This document shows, piece after piece, positions 1 to 8,800 of a DNA stretch of 64,000 nt. The position numbers and the translations under genes were made by a program. Position 1 is the first letter of the stretch. Every line of letters starts with the position of its first letter. A model generated the notes under the pieces. The model had not been told where the DNA came from. It searched no databases and worked only from the letters and a program-made list of their open reading frames with translations. The DNA lies in NCBI GenBank assembly GCA_026390595.1, contig JAPLFQ010000024.1, forward strand, positions 62,001 to 126,000. Direction: 5' to 3'. This DNA comes from Ignavibacteriales bacterium (lineage in GTDB: Bacteria > Bacteroidota > Ignavibacteria > UBA10030).

Positions 1-1914
1 ATAGGGTGTGCTGTGCTCTTTGGCCTCGTGCCTCGGCTCCTGCTGCCGTCGATTTTTGCTGATCAACCATGGCGTCGACGAGCCGCGGGTTTTCTCATCG
101 CGGGCACCCTCGTTGTCGTGACTGCTCACCTGCTCGTGCTTGCGACGATGTACGACGGTGTTGCCCTTGCCACGGTCTGCCTGGGAATGTTGGTAGTGCG
201 TGTGTGGTATTCGGTTTCCCGCCGATCGGTGCACGGTTTTGAGAGCCTTTTCTCGAATCTCCTTCGAATGCTGGACGTTGTATCATGGACGTATTGTAAG
301 GAGTGGGGAAGACGCTGGTTCAAGTCTGTGGGGGAACGCATCGATGCTTTCCACGTACTTTCTGTGGTTGTCCTCGCAGCCGTCATCGCTGCGACGGGGC
401 TTATTCGATTGGTGCCGGTGTGGAGTCACGCCGCCCCATTCTCCATCGAATACTATGAGACCCTCGAACAGGTCAAACGTCTTCAGATTAACCAGATGTA
501 CGGCGGTGGATATCGCGTGCCGTTGGGGCTCGCCATGCTCGCACAGACATTAAGCTTCTTGTCGCAGGTGAATATAGCGATCGTTCTTCATTTCCTCGGG
601 GCGGTATCGTCCATGATGCTGGCCGGTTCAATTGCGTATGTGGTGTACCGTGCCACGTCGTCTTTGCAGGGCTCAATCATCGGGGCGGCTCTTTTTGGTT
701 TGTCCAGCAATTTCCTGCCGATGGATTTGCGCCATCAGGTGGAAGCGGATAGTCTCGTGCTTGCGAGCGCATTTCTGCTGCCGTCGTTGTCACTCTTTGC
801 AGAGTATTGCGTCGAGCCGCAGCTCCGTACGCTTGCCGCTGCAATCGCCGGCCTGTTCTGTGCGCTGACTATCAGCCTGTTTGTCGGGACCTTCGCTCTG
901 GTCGGGGTATTCATCATTCTTATCGGCGCATTGTTTTTCGCATACCGGCTACCGTGGCTGCGCGGCACACGGCTGTTGGCGATGATCGGCGTCGCGGTCG
1001 CGCTGTTGATCGGGGGCGCACTCTTCGTGAGAGCACTGCAGGGATATGAGGGATTCAAGAACACGGTGCAAGTGCTCATGTATGACCAGCATGTCAACAG
1101 GTACTTTTCATTGTACGAGGGTTTGCCGCATCTCTTCGTGTTGATGAGTGCAGTGCTCTTCGGTGTCACGATGCTTCTCAGCGTATGCCGTTTCTCGGAG
1201 AAGTCGCTCCATCTCCAATTGTTTTCGTGGGGGGCTCTCGGCATTGCGCTTCTGCTTCTCGCCCAATACCTTCCTGAAGAATGGGCTGCTGCTGTCCCAT
1301 TCAGTCAAATCTGTTTCCTTCTGTCGGTCGTGACGGCAATAACCTTCGGGATCACCGTGGGATGGGGCATCAGGTTTGGGAACGAAGCGCTGGGGCATCT
1401 TCGGGCCCGTGGGTGGATGAGAGACTCCTGGCGGCTGCTGGTACTCGGAGCCGCACTCTGTTGTCTATGGCTCTACTCGCCGGCGCAGCGGGTGACATTT
1501 GAATACACTGCAGAACCCGATGGTTTCGCGAAAAGCCTCTATCTCATCGAACAGAAATACATGCCGTATCAGTGGACGGTGGTTTCACACCGGGGAACCG
1601 CTCTAAGCGGGATGAACCGCGGCCGATTTCTCGATTACGGATATTTCTACAGCAGCTTCGATCCGGAAACTTACAAGCATGGGACGAAGGGGGCAGTCCC
1701 GACGCCGTTGCTCTTTATCTTTGTCGAACGAACACACGAGAAATCGAATATTGCCACTGAGTTGGCCACTGTGAACATTGGTTCAGCTGCAAACATCAAG
1801 CACTGGCTGGATACATATCAGAAAAACCATTATGATCTTAAGGTCTTCTACAGCGACGAGGAAGTAATCGTCTACAAGCTTGAAGACATGACCGTCAACG
1901 CGCTGAGAGGATAG
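1..1914 (+). CDS. Polytopic membrane protein, 5' end cut by window
   Basis: The frame is open to the first base of the window, so the GTG at 13 may be internal and the true start may lie upstream. The visible 633 residues hold many hydrophobic segments (about 10 or more), spread from residue 1 to about 500, followed by a soluble tail of about 130 residues. The arrangement resembles polytopic glycosyltransferase or polysaccharide-assembly membrane proteins, but I see no diagnostic motif. The next gene starts 30 bases downstream on the same strand, so it may lead the operon that ends with the deacetylase-TPR-barrel protein. A role in surface polymer synthesis is inferred from that context only. 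Confidence 0.7.
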   Translation: MGCAVLFGLVPRLLLPSIFADQPWRRRAAGFLIAGTLVVVTAHLLVLATMYDGVALATVCLGMLVVRVWYSVSRRSVHGFESLFSNLLRMLDVVSWTYCKEWGRRWFKSVGERIDAFHVLSVVVLAAVIAATGLIRLVPVWSHAAPFSIEYYETLEQVKRLQINQMYGGGYRVPLGLAMLAQTLSFLSQVNIAIVLHFLGAVSSMMLAGSIAYVVYRATSSLQGSIIGAALFGLSSNFLPMDLRHQVEADSLVLASAFLLPSLSLFAEYCVEPQLRTLAAAIAGLFCALTISLFVGTFALVGVFIILIGALFFAYRLPWLRGTRLLAMIGVAVALLIGGALFVRALQGYEGFKNTVQVLMYDQHVNRYFSLYEGLPHLFVLMSAVLFGVTMLLSVCRFSEKSLHLQLFSWGALGIALLLLAQYLPEEWAAAVPFSQICFLLSVVTAITFGITVGWGIRFGNEALGHLRARGWMRDSWRLLVLGAALCCLWLYSPAQRVTFEYTAEPDGFAKSLYLIEQKYMPYQWTVVSHRGTALSGMNRGRFLDYGYFYSSFDPETYKHGTKGAVPTPLLFIFVERTHEKSNIATELATVNIGSAANIKHWLDTYQKNHYDLKVFYSDEEVIVYKLEDMTVNALRG

Positions 1915-1943
1915 CGTGCCGACGAAATCCGACGTGAATCCCT

Positions 1944-3485
1944 ATGATGGTTAGCTCGCTTCTGAAAAAGCAGCTCACGGCGTTCTTGAGCAGCGTGAGC
2001 AAACACAACAGCGTCGCCTTCTGTCTGACGGATGCGCTGCTGCAGCCTGTTGTGAGCACGGAGAATTTCCATCCTGAGAGTCTTGCACGATCTGCGGCAT
2101 CCGGTGGAAGGCTGTTGAAAACCGGCTCCGGCAACAAGGAGGTTTCGTTGAGGCTCTTTGCAGAGAAAGCAGCTGGATGCCCGGACACGGTGATGGTGGA
2201 AGCCGTTGTTGATCTCGCGGCGGACGGGATCGGATACTTCGTCAAGAGCGAAGCGGAGATCCAGACGCTTTCGGAAGAACTGCTGGAACGGTACCAGGAA
2301 CTCCACGTTTTGTATGATGTGATCGAAGATGTAAGCACAGTGTTTGACAAGAATGAGATTTGCAGAATAATCCTGGCAAAGGCAGTTCATTCGCTCAACG
2401 TCGGTTTCGGCACGGTGGTGCTGATGGACGGAACCGGCCTGGCGATTCAGGCCAGGGAAACCGACCCGAAATCGACATTGGCTTTCAGTGAGGATGATTG
2501 CCTTTCCTATGCGAGAGATATCGTCTCGAGCAGAAAACATCTGATCCTCGAGCGAACGGAGCAGAACAACCAATCTGTCCTCGGTGTGCCTATCGATGTC
2601 GATAACAGGGCAATCGGCGCCATCGTCCTCCTTGCCAAAACCGGCGGAGAGATGTTCACGTCCGGCGACCGGATTTCGCTGACCGCGTTGGCCGGCTATC
2701 TCGGTGTTGCTGTGAACACGGCCCGTCTGGTGGCGGAAGCGCGCGAGGCAGAAGGGCTTCGGCACGAAATTGAATTTGCCCAGCAAATTCAGCAGAGCCT
2801 CCTGCCGGATCGTGTTCCGGAATTCGCGAGGCTCGATGTCGCAGCACTCTGCCTCCCCTCAGCCCAGGTCGGCGGAGACCTCTTCGGATTCATCAAGCTG
2901 GATTCTCAACAGTGGGCGCTTATCGTAGCTGATGTTGCGGGGCATGGCCTGGGTGCGGCATTCATCATGGCATCGTTGCGAAGCATTCTCAGGTCAGAGG
3001 CCAAACCCGGAGTCAGCGCGGCCGACATCCTCAAGAACTCGAACAACCTGCTCAATGAGGACACGCGCGGAAACGATGTCTTCGCGACGGTATTCGTTGG
3101 ATTGTATTCCGAGGAGGATAATTCTCTCAGGTATTCAAACGCCGGACATCCCCCGGCGCTTCTGTGGAAGGCGGCGACACAGGAGTTTCTCGAATTGGCA
3201 GAGGGGGGAGTTGTCCTCGGCCTTTTCAGTGATGAGACGTACGAAGAAAAACTCACGCACCTTCAAACGGACGATATCCTCGTGCTGTTCACGGATGGAA
3301 TTGTAGAATCAAAGAGTGACGACGGGCTTCTCTATGGTGACGACCGGTTGCGGGACGTCATCAAAACCAACGCGAGGTCGTCATCAGAAGAACTGATGAA
3401 GGCAATCCTTGAATCGGTTGACCGGTTTCGGAACGGCGCCCGCCAGCGTGATGATGTGACGATACTCATTTTCAAATCTCGATAA
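1944..3485 (+). CDS. GAF domain PP2C/SpoIIE-type serine phosphatase (RsbU-like)
   Basis: The 513-residue protein has an unassigned N-terminus (about 1-110), a coiled segment, a GAF-like domain (about 125-270) and a C-terminal PPM/SpoIIE phosphatase domain (about 275-512). The metal-binding acidic motifs of the family are visible: GGDLFG, DVAGHG, TDGIVES and QRDDVTI. Family members of this type dephosphorylate STAS-domain antagonists in partner-switching circuits. A STAS protein is encoded about 2 kb downstream at 5496 on the same strand, so it is the likely substrate. ATG at 1944 is followed by a second ATG; either could be used. The receiver gene follows after 16 bases, which fits an operon. 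Confidence 0.9.
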   Translation: MMVSSLLKKQLTAFLSSVSKHNSVAFCLTDALLQPVVSTENFHPESLARSAASGGRLLKTGSGNKEVSLRLFAEKAAGCPDTVMVEAVVDLAADGIGYFVKSEAEIQTLSEELLERYQELHVLYDVIEDVSTVFDKNEICRIILAKAVHSLNVGFGTVVLMDGTGLAIQARETDPKSTLAFSEDDCLSYARDIVSSRKHLILERTEQNNQSVLGVPIDVDNRAIGAIVLLAKTGGEMFTSGDRISLTALAGYLGVAVNTARLVAEAREAEGLRHEIEFAQQIQQSLLPDRVPEFARLDVAALCLPSAQVGGDLFGFIKLDSQQWALIVADVAGHGLGAAFIMASLRSILRSEAKPGVSAADILKNSNNLLNEDTRGNDVFATVFVGLYSEEDNSLRYSNAGHPPALLWKAATQEFLELAEGGVVLGLFSDETYEEKLTHLQTDDILVLFTDGIVESKSDDGLLYGDDRLRDVIKTNARSSSEELMKAILESVDRFRNGARQRDDVTILIFKSR

Positions 3486-3501
3486 GGGAGTTCCAGAAGC
3501 C

Positions 3502-3876
3502 ATGGCCGGGAAATCAATACTCATTGTCGATGATGACAGCACCATACGAAGACTGCTGATGTATCATCTGGAAAAAGCCGGATATGATGTTTCCATTGCG
3601 GAAGACGGTGTCGAAGGACTGGCGAAAGTCGAAAGCCTGAGGCCAAACGTCGTTGTCACGGACCTTATGATGGCCTTCAAGGACGGGTTCGAACTGGCGC
3701 GCGATATCCGGAGCCGCAAGGAGTTCGATGAGATCGCCATTATCGTCCTCACCGCCCGTGACCACCTGAGCGACGTCGACGAGCTGCTTGCGTCGGGGGT
3801 CAATTGCGTGATGAAGAAACCATTCAATCCACAAGAGCTGACCAAAACAGTACGGGAGCTCACCGGGGAAAAGTAG
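3502..3876 (+). CDS. Single-domain response regulator (CheY-like receiver)
   Basis: The 124-residue protein consists of one receiver domain with no output domain. The N-terminal acidic pair sits in the ILIVDDDS strand, the phospho-acceptor Asp is in VVVTDLMM, the Thr is in VLTARD and the conserved Lys is in MKKPFN. The residue normally Pro after the DxMM segment is Ala here. The gene lies between the RsbU-like phosphatase and the HD-GYP protein, so it probably passes a phosphorylation signal to one of them; the cognate kinase is not obvious in this operon. Confidence 0.92.
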   Translation: MAGKSILIVDDDSTIRRLLMYHLEKAGYDVSIAEDGVEGLAKVESLRPNVVVTDLMMAFKDGFELARDIRSRKEFDEIAIIVLTARDHLSDVDELLASGVNCVMKKPFNPQELTKTVRELTGEK

Positions 3877-3896
3877 TTGCTTCGATTCGGACCACT

Positions 3897-5432
3897 ATGT
3901 TCGACAACATGTTTTCAAAAAAACCGCAAGTAAAGCCGGCACGTCCTGAGAGCGATTTCTGGCGCAGAGTGGCGTTGTTGCCATTAGAGAGCCAGTCCGC
4001 CGAGGCGTCATACAAATTTTTGCTCAATGTGCTCGACGGCATACTCATAAGTCCGGCCTACTATGTCTACGTCGTATCATCAGGCGGTGATGTTCTTGGC
4101 CTTGAACATATGGACCTTCGGCTCGATCGTCCGGAGTCTGCGAAAGCCCTGGGAAAGGACCCTGACCTGATCGAGCTGCTCCAGAGCCCGGAAGCGCAGT
4201 TGCGGTTCGACCCCGATTTCAAGACACTTCGGTTTGTCGAAGTTTGGGCCGGTTCATTTCTCAATCTTCCGCTCATCGGCCATGACGGAAAGTATGTCGG
4301 GAGCATATTTGCGGGGCCGGCATTGGCCCGTCCGTTTGACAAAACGGCCGCCGCCCTGCTCAAAGACTACTCGCTCGCGATGGGTGCGAGCGTCCAGAAG
4401 ATTCGCTCAATCACGAGGCTTCAGGAGGATCTTCGGATCGCGGCCACACGCGCTCGTGTCACGCAGAGGGTGCTCGGATCAGCGCTTGAGGTGGATCGGT
4501 TTGTCTCGTTGCTCCTGGATCTTGCCCTGACCGCAAGCAAGACGGAGGCCGGGTTCGTTGCCATAGCAGGGAACGATATGCTGACGGTCCGGGCATCGAA
4601 AAACCTTCCCGATGCGTTCCTCTCGCAAATCAATCTTTCTTCGGAGGGAGGCCTTTTTGAATGGTCGCTGGATGCGGACGACGTTCTGATACTGCAGGAT
4701 TTCGAGTTCATCGCGAAGTTCGGCATTCGATCGATTCTTGCCGTACCTCTCGTCGAAAACAAACAGCTTCACGGTGTTTTTGCACTCATCAACTTCGCAT
4801 CGAGCAAAACGTTCGAAGAGCAGAGTCTGACGATACTCAGAAGCTTCTGTGACCAGATCAAACTCGTCATACAGAATTCCAAGTTGTTTGAGGATTTTAC
4901 CCAGAGTTATCTTGGTACCCTGAAGGCGTTGAGCGAATCCTACGATGTGCGATCACCCTACGGAGCGGGCCACTCGCACAAGGTTGCTGCAACGGCATTG
5001 GAAATCGGGAAGGCGCTTGGCCTGAAAACAGAGGACCTCGGCCATCTCGAGCTGGCGGCACGCATACACGATGTAGGCATGTGCGGTGTCGTTGAGATCA
5101 AGACGGGCTTCCGTGCCGATTTCAATCATCCCACCATCGGAGCAAGCCTGGTGGAGGTCCTGCCGATCTCTTCCGATGTCACCGAGGCCATCCGGACGCA
5201 CCACGAATGGTATGACGGCTGGGGATATCCGGAAGGATTGAAAGGGGAGGCGATTCCACTGCTCGGAAGAATCCTTGCTGTTGCGGAATATTATGAAGAA
5301 ATTCAGTCAGGGGATCTTCAGGAAAAACTTCGAACGCCTGAAGCGATGGACGAAGAATTTGATACCCGCAGCGGAACGCAGTTCGACCCCAGGGTTATTG
5401 GTGCATTGAAACAGATTCTGCAGAAGCGCTGA
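3897..5432 (+). CDS. GAF / HD-GYP-type protein with altered catalytic residues
   Basis: I place the start at ATG 3897, after the receiver stop; an earlier in-frame ATG at 3804 would overlap the receiver by 73 bases. The 511-residue product has an N-terminal sensory region (about 30-170), a GAF domain (about 195-335) and a C-terminal HD-GYP-like domain (about 345-505). Recognisable motifs are H359, the HD pair H391-D392 and HHEWYDGWGYPEG at about 435. The HDxGK lysine is Met395 and the usual final metal-ligand Asp is Glu464. HD-GYP enzymes hydrolyse cyclic di-GMP; with these changes the domain may be a binding module rather than an enzyme. It lies upstream of the STAS gene and the polysaccharide-type export protein. 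Confidence 0.85.
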   Translation: MFDNMFSKKPQVKPARPESDFWRRVALLPLESQSAEASYKFLLNVLDGILISPAYYVYVVSSGGDVLGLEHMDLRLDRPESAKALGKDPDLIELLQSPEAQLRFDPDFKTLRFVEVWAGSFLNLPLIGHDGKYVGSIFAGPALARPFDKTAAALLKDYSLAMGASVQKIRSITRLQEDLRIAATRARVTQRVLGSALEVDRFVSLLLDLALTASKTEAGFVAIAGNDMLTVRASKNLPDAFLSQINLSSEGGLFEWSLDADDVLILQDFEFIAKFGIRSILAVPLVENKQLHGVFALINFASSKTFEEQSLTILRSFCDQIKLVIQNSKLFEDFTQSYLGTLKALSESYDVRSPYGAGHSHKVAATALEIGKALGLKTEDLGHLELAARIHDVGMCGVVEIKTGFRADFNHPTIGASLVEVLPISSDVTEAIRTHHEWYDGWGYPEGLKGEAIPLLGRILAVAEYYEEIQSGDLQEKLRTPEAMDEEFDTRSGTQFDPRVIGALKQILQKR

Positions 5433-5495
5433 GCACACACCGGGACGCATCCGAAGTGCCATCGGCAGCTTTGAATTGAACAATCGAGGAACATC

Positions 5496-5834
5496 ATGGA
5501 ATTCACCGCACACCAACAAGGAGACGTCGCGATCGTCGTTCTCCATGGAGAACTTGACGTTGCGCTTGCTCCTCGGCTGAAAGCCTTGCTGAAGGATACC
5601 ATTGAACAGGGGAACAAGAAGATCGTCGTCGATATGAAGAACGTTCTCTTTGTCGACAGCTCCTGCCTCGGCGTCATGGTCAATGCACACAAATTGGCCG
5701 TCTCCCTTCACGCGGCGATAAAATTCGCCCAATCAAGCGAGCAGGTGCGGAAGATTTTCGAATTGACGCGGACGGACAAACACCTTTCTTTTCATGCGAC
5801 AATCGATGAAGCAATAAAAAGCTTTGAGTCGTGA
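5496..5834 (+). CDS. STAS domain anti-sigma factor antagonist
   Basis: The 112-residue protein is a single STAS domain of the SpoIIAA/RsbV type. The phospho-acceptor region DSSCLG is present at about residues 54-59. In partner-switching systems the unphosphorylated form binds an anti-sigma kinase; the RsbU-like phosphatase at 1944 would activate it. No RsbW-type kinase is visible in the window, so the kinase would be encoded elsewhere, or the protein may act on a different target. Its stop codon overlaps the GTG that opens the next frame, which suggests coupling with the deacetylase-TPR-barrel gene. Confidence 0.9.
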   Translation: MEFTAHQQGDVAIVVLHGELDVALAPRLKALLKDTIEQGNKKIVVDMKNVLFVDSSCLGVMVNAHKLAVSLHAAIKFAQSSEQVRKIFELTRTDKHLSFHATIDEAIKSFES

Positions 5835-8800
5835 TCAGAAGGCGGCCTTGCGCCATGCGCGTACATCGATCAATCGGCATCTGGTTCATTCTCTTCTCGT
5901 TACAATCCGCTTTCGTTTCCTGGAACCCCGGCGCGGCACAATCTCTTTCCAATTCAGGTGTCAATCGTCCGCTTAAGACCTCAGCCCTGGTGTTGTACGA
6001 CACGACGGAAGAGTACGGCATGTACTGTTTCGCTCAAACGCTGATCTCGCTTCGGTACGCACGCCTTCCTTTCCATTCCTACAACCTGGCCCGATCGAGC
6101 GACCTCCCGTCACTTGATGAATACACGTCGGTCCTTATCACAACGGAGACCGTGTGGAAGCTGAATGAACAAGCGTGTGCGAACCTGACCCGCTACGTTC
6201 GTGACGGAGGAGCAGTGGTGGTGTTGTTCCGCGGATGGAACCCGAATCTTGAAGACCTGTTCGGCATCGCCTACAGCACAGCCCCCACAGTCATCGGTGA
6301 AAGAAGCCGCGGACTTGTGTTTACGAAAGAACTCCTCCCCGGTATCAACAATATCTCGATCAATGACCGGCTGCTCACCGATATTTCGCGTTTCGATGTC
6401 CAGCTGGACAGCACGGTCAGCGTGTTTGCCAGGACCTACATCGGCGATCATCCTGCGGCCTGGTTCCGGCGTTATGGCCGGGGCAAAGTGCTCTTCTGGG
6501 ACACGTCGCTGCTCACGACGCGAATCTACAGAGGATACATCCTCGCTTCGATCGGGTGCGTTCAGCCCTGGACGTCGGCGCTGTTGTTGAATGTGTCCAA
6601 TGTCTCACTCGACGATTTCCCCCTCCCCTCGCCGAACGAAAAAATTGAGCCGATCAAATCCGAGTTTAACGAGACGGCGTCGGAGTTTTATTCCTTCCGC
6701 TGGTTCCCCGACTTGGTGAAGCTGGGGAGGCAATTTGGTCTCCGCTACACCGCCGGGCTTATCTTCAACTACAGTGAAATGACGAAGCCGCCGTACGCTT
6801 TCAACGAGTGGTCACGGAGCCAGATTACTCTCGCCGGCAAGCCGATGAATTCCTCCGTCTGGGTCGCGCGTCAGGCCTCGCGGACAATAGAGCTGGCCTT
6901 TCATGGCTATAACCATCAGCCATTGACCCTGTCGAGGTGGGGTTCAAAAGAGAACATGACGCTGGCGCTTCAGGCGGCCAGGAGGCGGTGGGAGATGGAC
7001 AACCTGGGTCCGGAACCGCTTGGTTACATTCCGCCGATGAACATCATTGATTCTGTCGGGTTGCGCGCACTTGTCGATGTCTTTCCGGGTATCCGGGTTG
7101 TCGGCGGCCAGTTCATGGGAAATTTCGATCTTGGCCAGGCGCGGGAATTTGGCCCCGATCCCTGGAACGAACATGTGATCGACGTCCCGCGGACGACGAG
7201 CGGTTACGAGATGGATGATTTCAACAAGATGATGACAATCTCGATGATTCATTCCGTCGGTGTCTGGAATCACTTTATTCACCCTGACGACGTGATTCCC
7301 ACATCGGGCCGGTACCAGGAAAGCGTCCGTGAAGATCACAATACGGATGTCGCGGGTTGGTATAATGAGCCGAAGAAAAACGGGCTCTACTATCGGTTTC
7401 AGGAGTGGTTGAAATTCGTCCGGGATTACTATCCATGGCTGCGCAGCTTTACGCTGACGGAGGCCCGTGACGCGGTGATGGAGTACGCATCCGCATCCGC
7501 TTCCGTGGCATCGGAAGGCAAGATCGTTCGCTTCACCAGCAGCCTGACCCCCGCTCACTTCATGTTCTACCTCCCGGATAACAATCCAATTGAGCACGTT
7601 GAAGGAGGAGAAATACTGCACGCTGAAAATCTTGCCTTCACAGATTACTACATCCTGAAGTCGACAAGGCCGACGATGACGCTCACGCTGAGAGATTCGG
7701 TCGGCTCGGTGACCCTGAAGGGACCGGAGCAGGGGAACCTCTACAGCATTGATCGATCGGGGCGCAATGATATCTTACCTCCGTCCCTATCCGTCGCAGG
7801 AAAGACCATTGCACCCGCAGCACCGAAAACGATGATTCAACAGGTGGACGACCTGATCGGTGCGGGCAAACAGCAGGATGCGATCGCCGTGCTGGAGACT
7901 TCGCTGCGTGACAATTCCAATGATGTTGAGTTGTGGAAAAGGCTCCGACAATTGTATGATTGGAATAATCTGTCAGACAAAGCCATCAAGTCGGGCGAGA
8001 ACATCGTCCGGCTTGCGCCAAACGACCGCGCGGCGTTGAAGAACCTTGCTCAGCGATACGTGGGGGCAAACAGGCAGAGAGAAGCTATTCCATTGTATGA
8101 AAAACTCCTGCGAGCTGATTCCAAAGACATGGCGACACTGAAAGCGCTGGCGCAGAATTATGTCTGGGCAAATCGGCAGAAAGACGCAATACCATTGTAC
8201 GAAAGACTGGTGAAGCGTGAGCCTGGAAACACCACTCTCCGCAAGACGCTGGCAGACCTTTGTTTTTGGAATTCCATGAACGACGAGGGTATCCGCCAGT
8301 ATGAGCAGATTCTGCTGATCGAAAAATCCGACACGGCGACGATGAGGCTTCTCGGGGAAAAGTACCTCGAAGCGAACCGCCAGGCCGACGCCATTCGTAT
8401 CTACGAAGGGCTCCTGCCGTACGAGCAGAGAAGCTCCGCTCTTAGGAAACGTCTGGCTCAATTGTATCTATGGAATAACGCGGGCGGCAAAGCGATCGAA
8501 CAATACGAATCGATCGTGGCCTCGAACAAAACAGATCGTGAAGCTCGAAGATCCCTTGCGCGAATGTACCTGGAGAACAGCTCGCTCGACAAGGCGATTC
8601 CTCAGTATGAACGGATCATCCATGACGAACCAAACGATGTTGCCTCGCTGAAGCGCCTCGGAGAACTCTATCTCTGGAAGGAACGCCAGCAGGAGGCGGT
8701 CCCGATCTTTCAAAGAATAGTGCAGGCCGAACCAGACAGTATTCCATCCCGCGTGATGCTGGGTCGTCTTTGTGTGTGGACGAAGAACCCCGGGGGCGGA

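Noticed and set aside
1872-2786. A 304-residue minus-strand frame
   Set aside because: Antisense to the RsbU-like phosphatase; composition rich in Arg, His and Gln, as expected of a shadow frame.
3804-3896. Extended start for the HD-GYP protein
   Set aside because: It would overlap the receiver gene by 73 bases; ATG 3897 follows the receiver stop.
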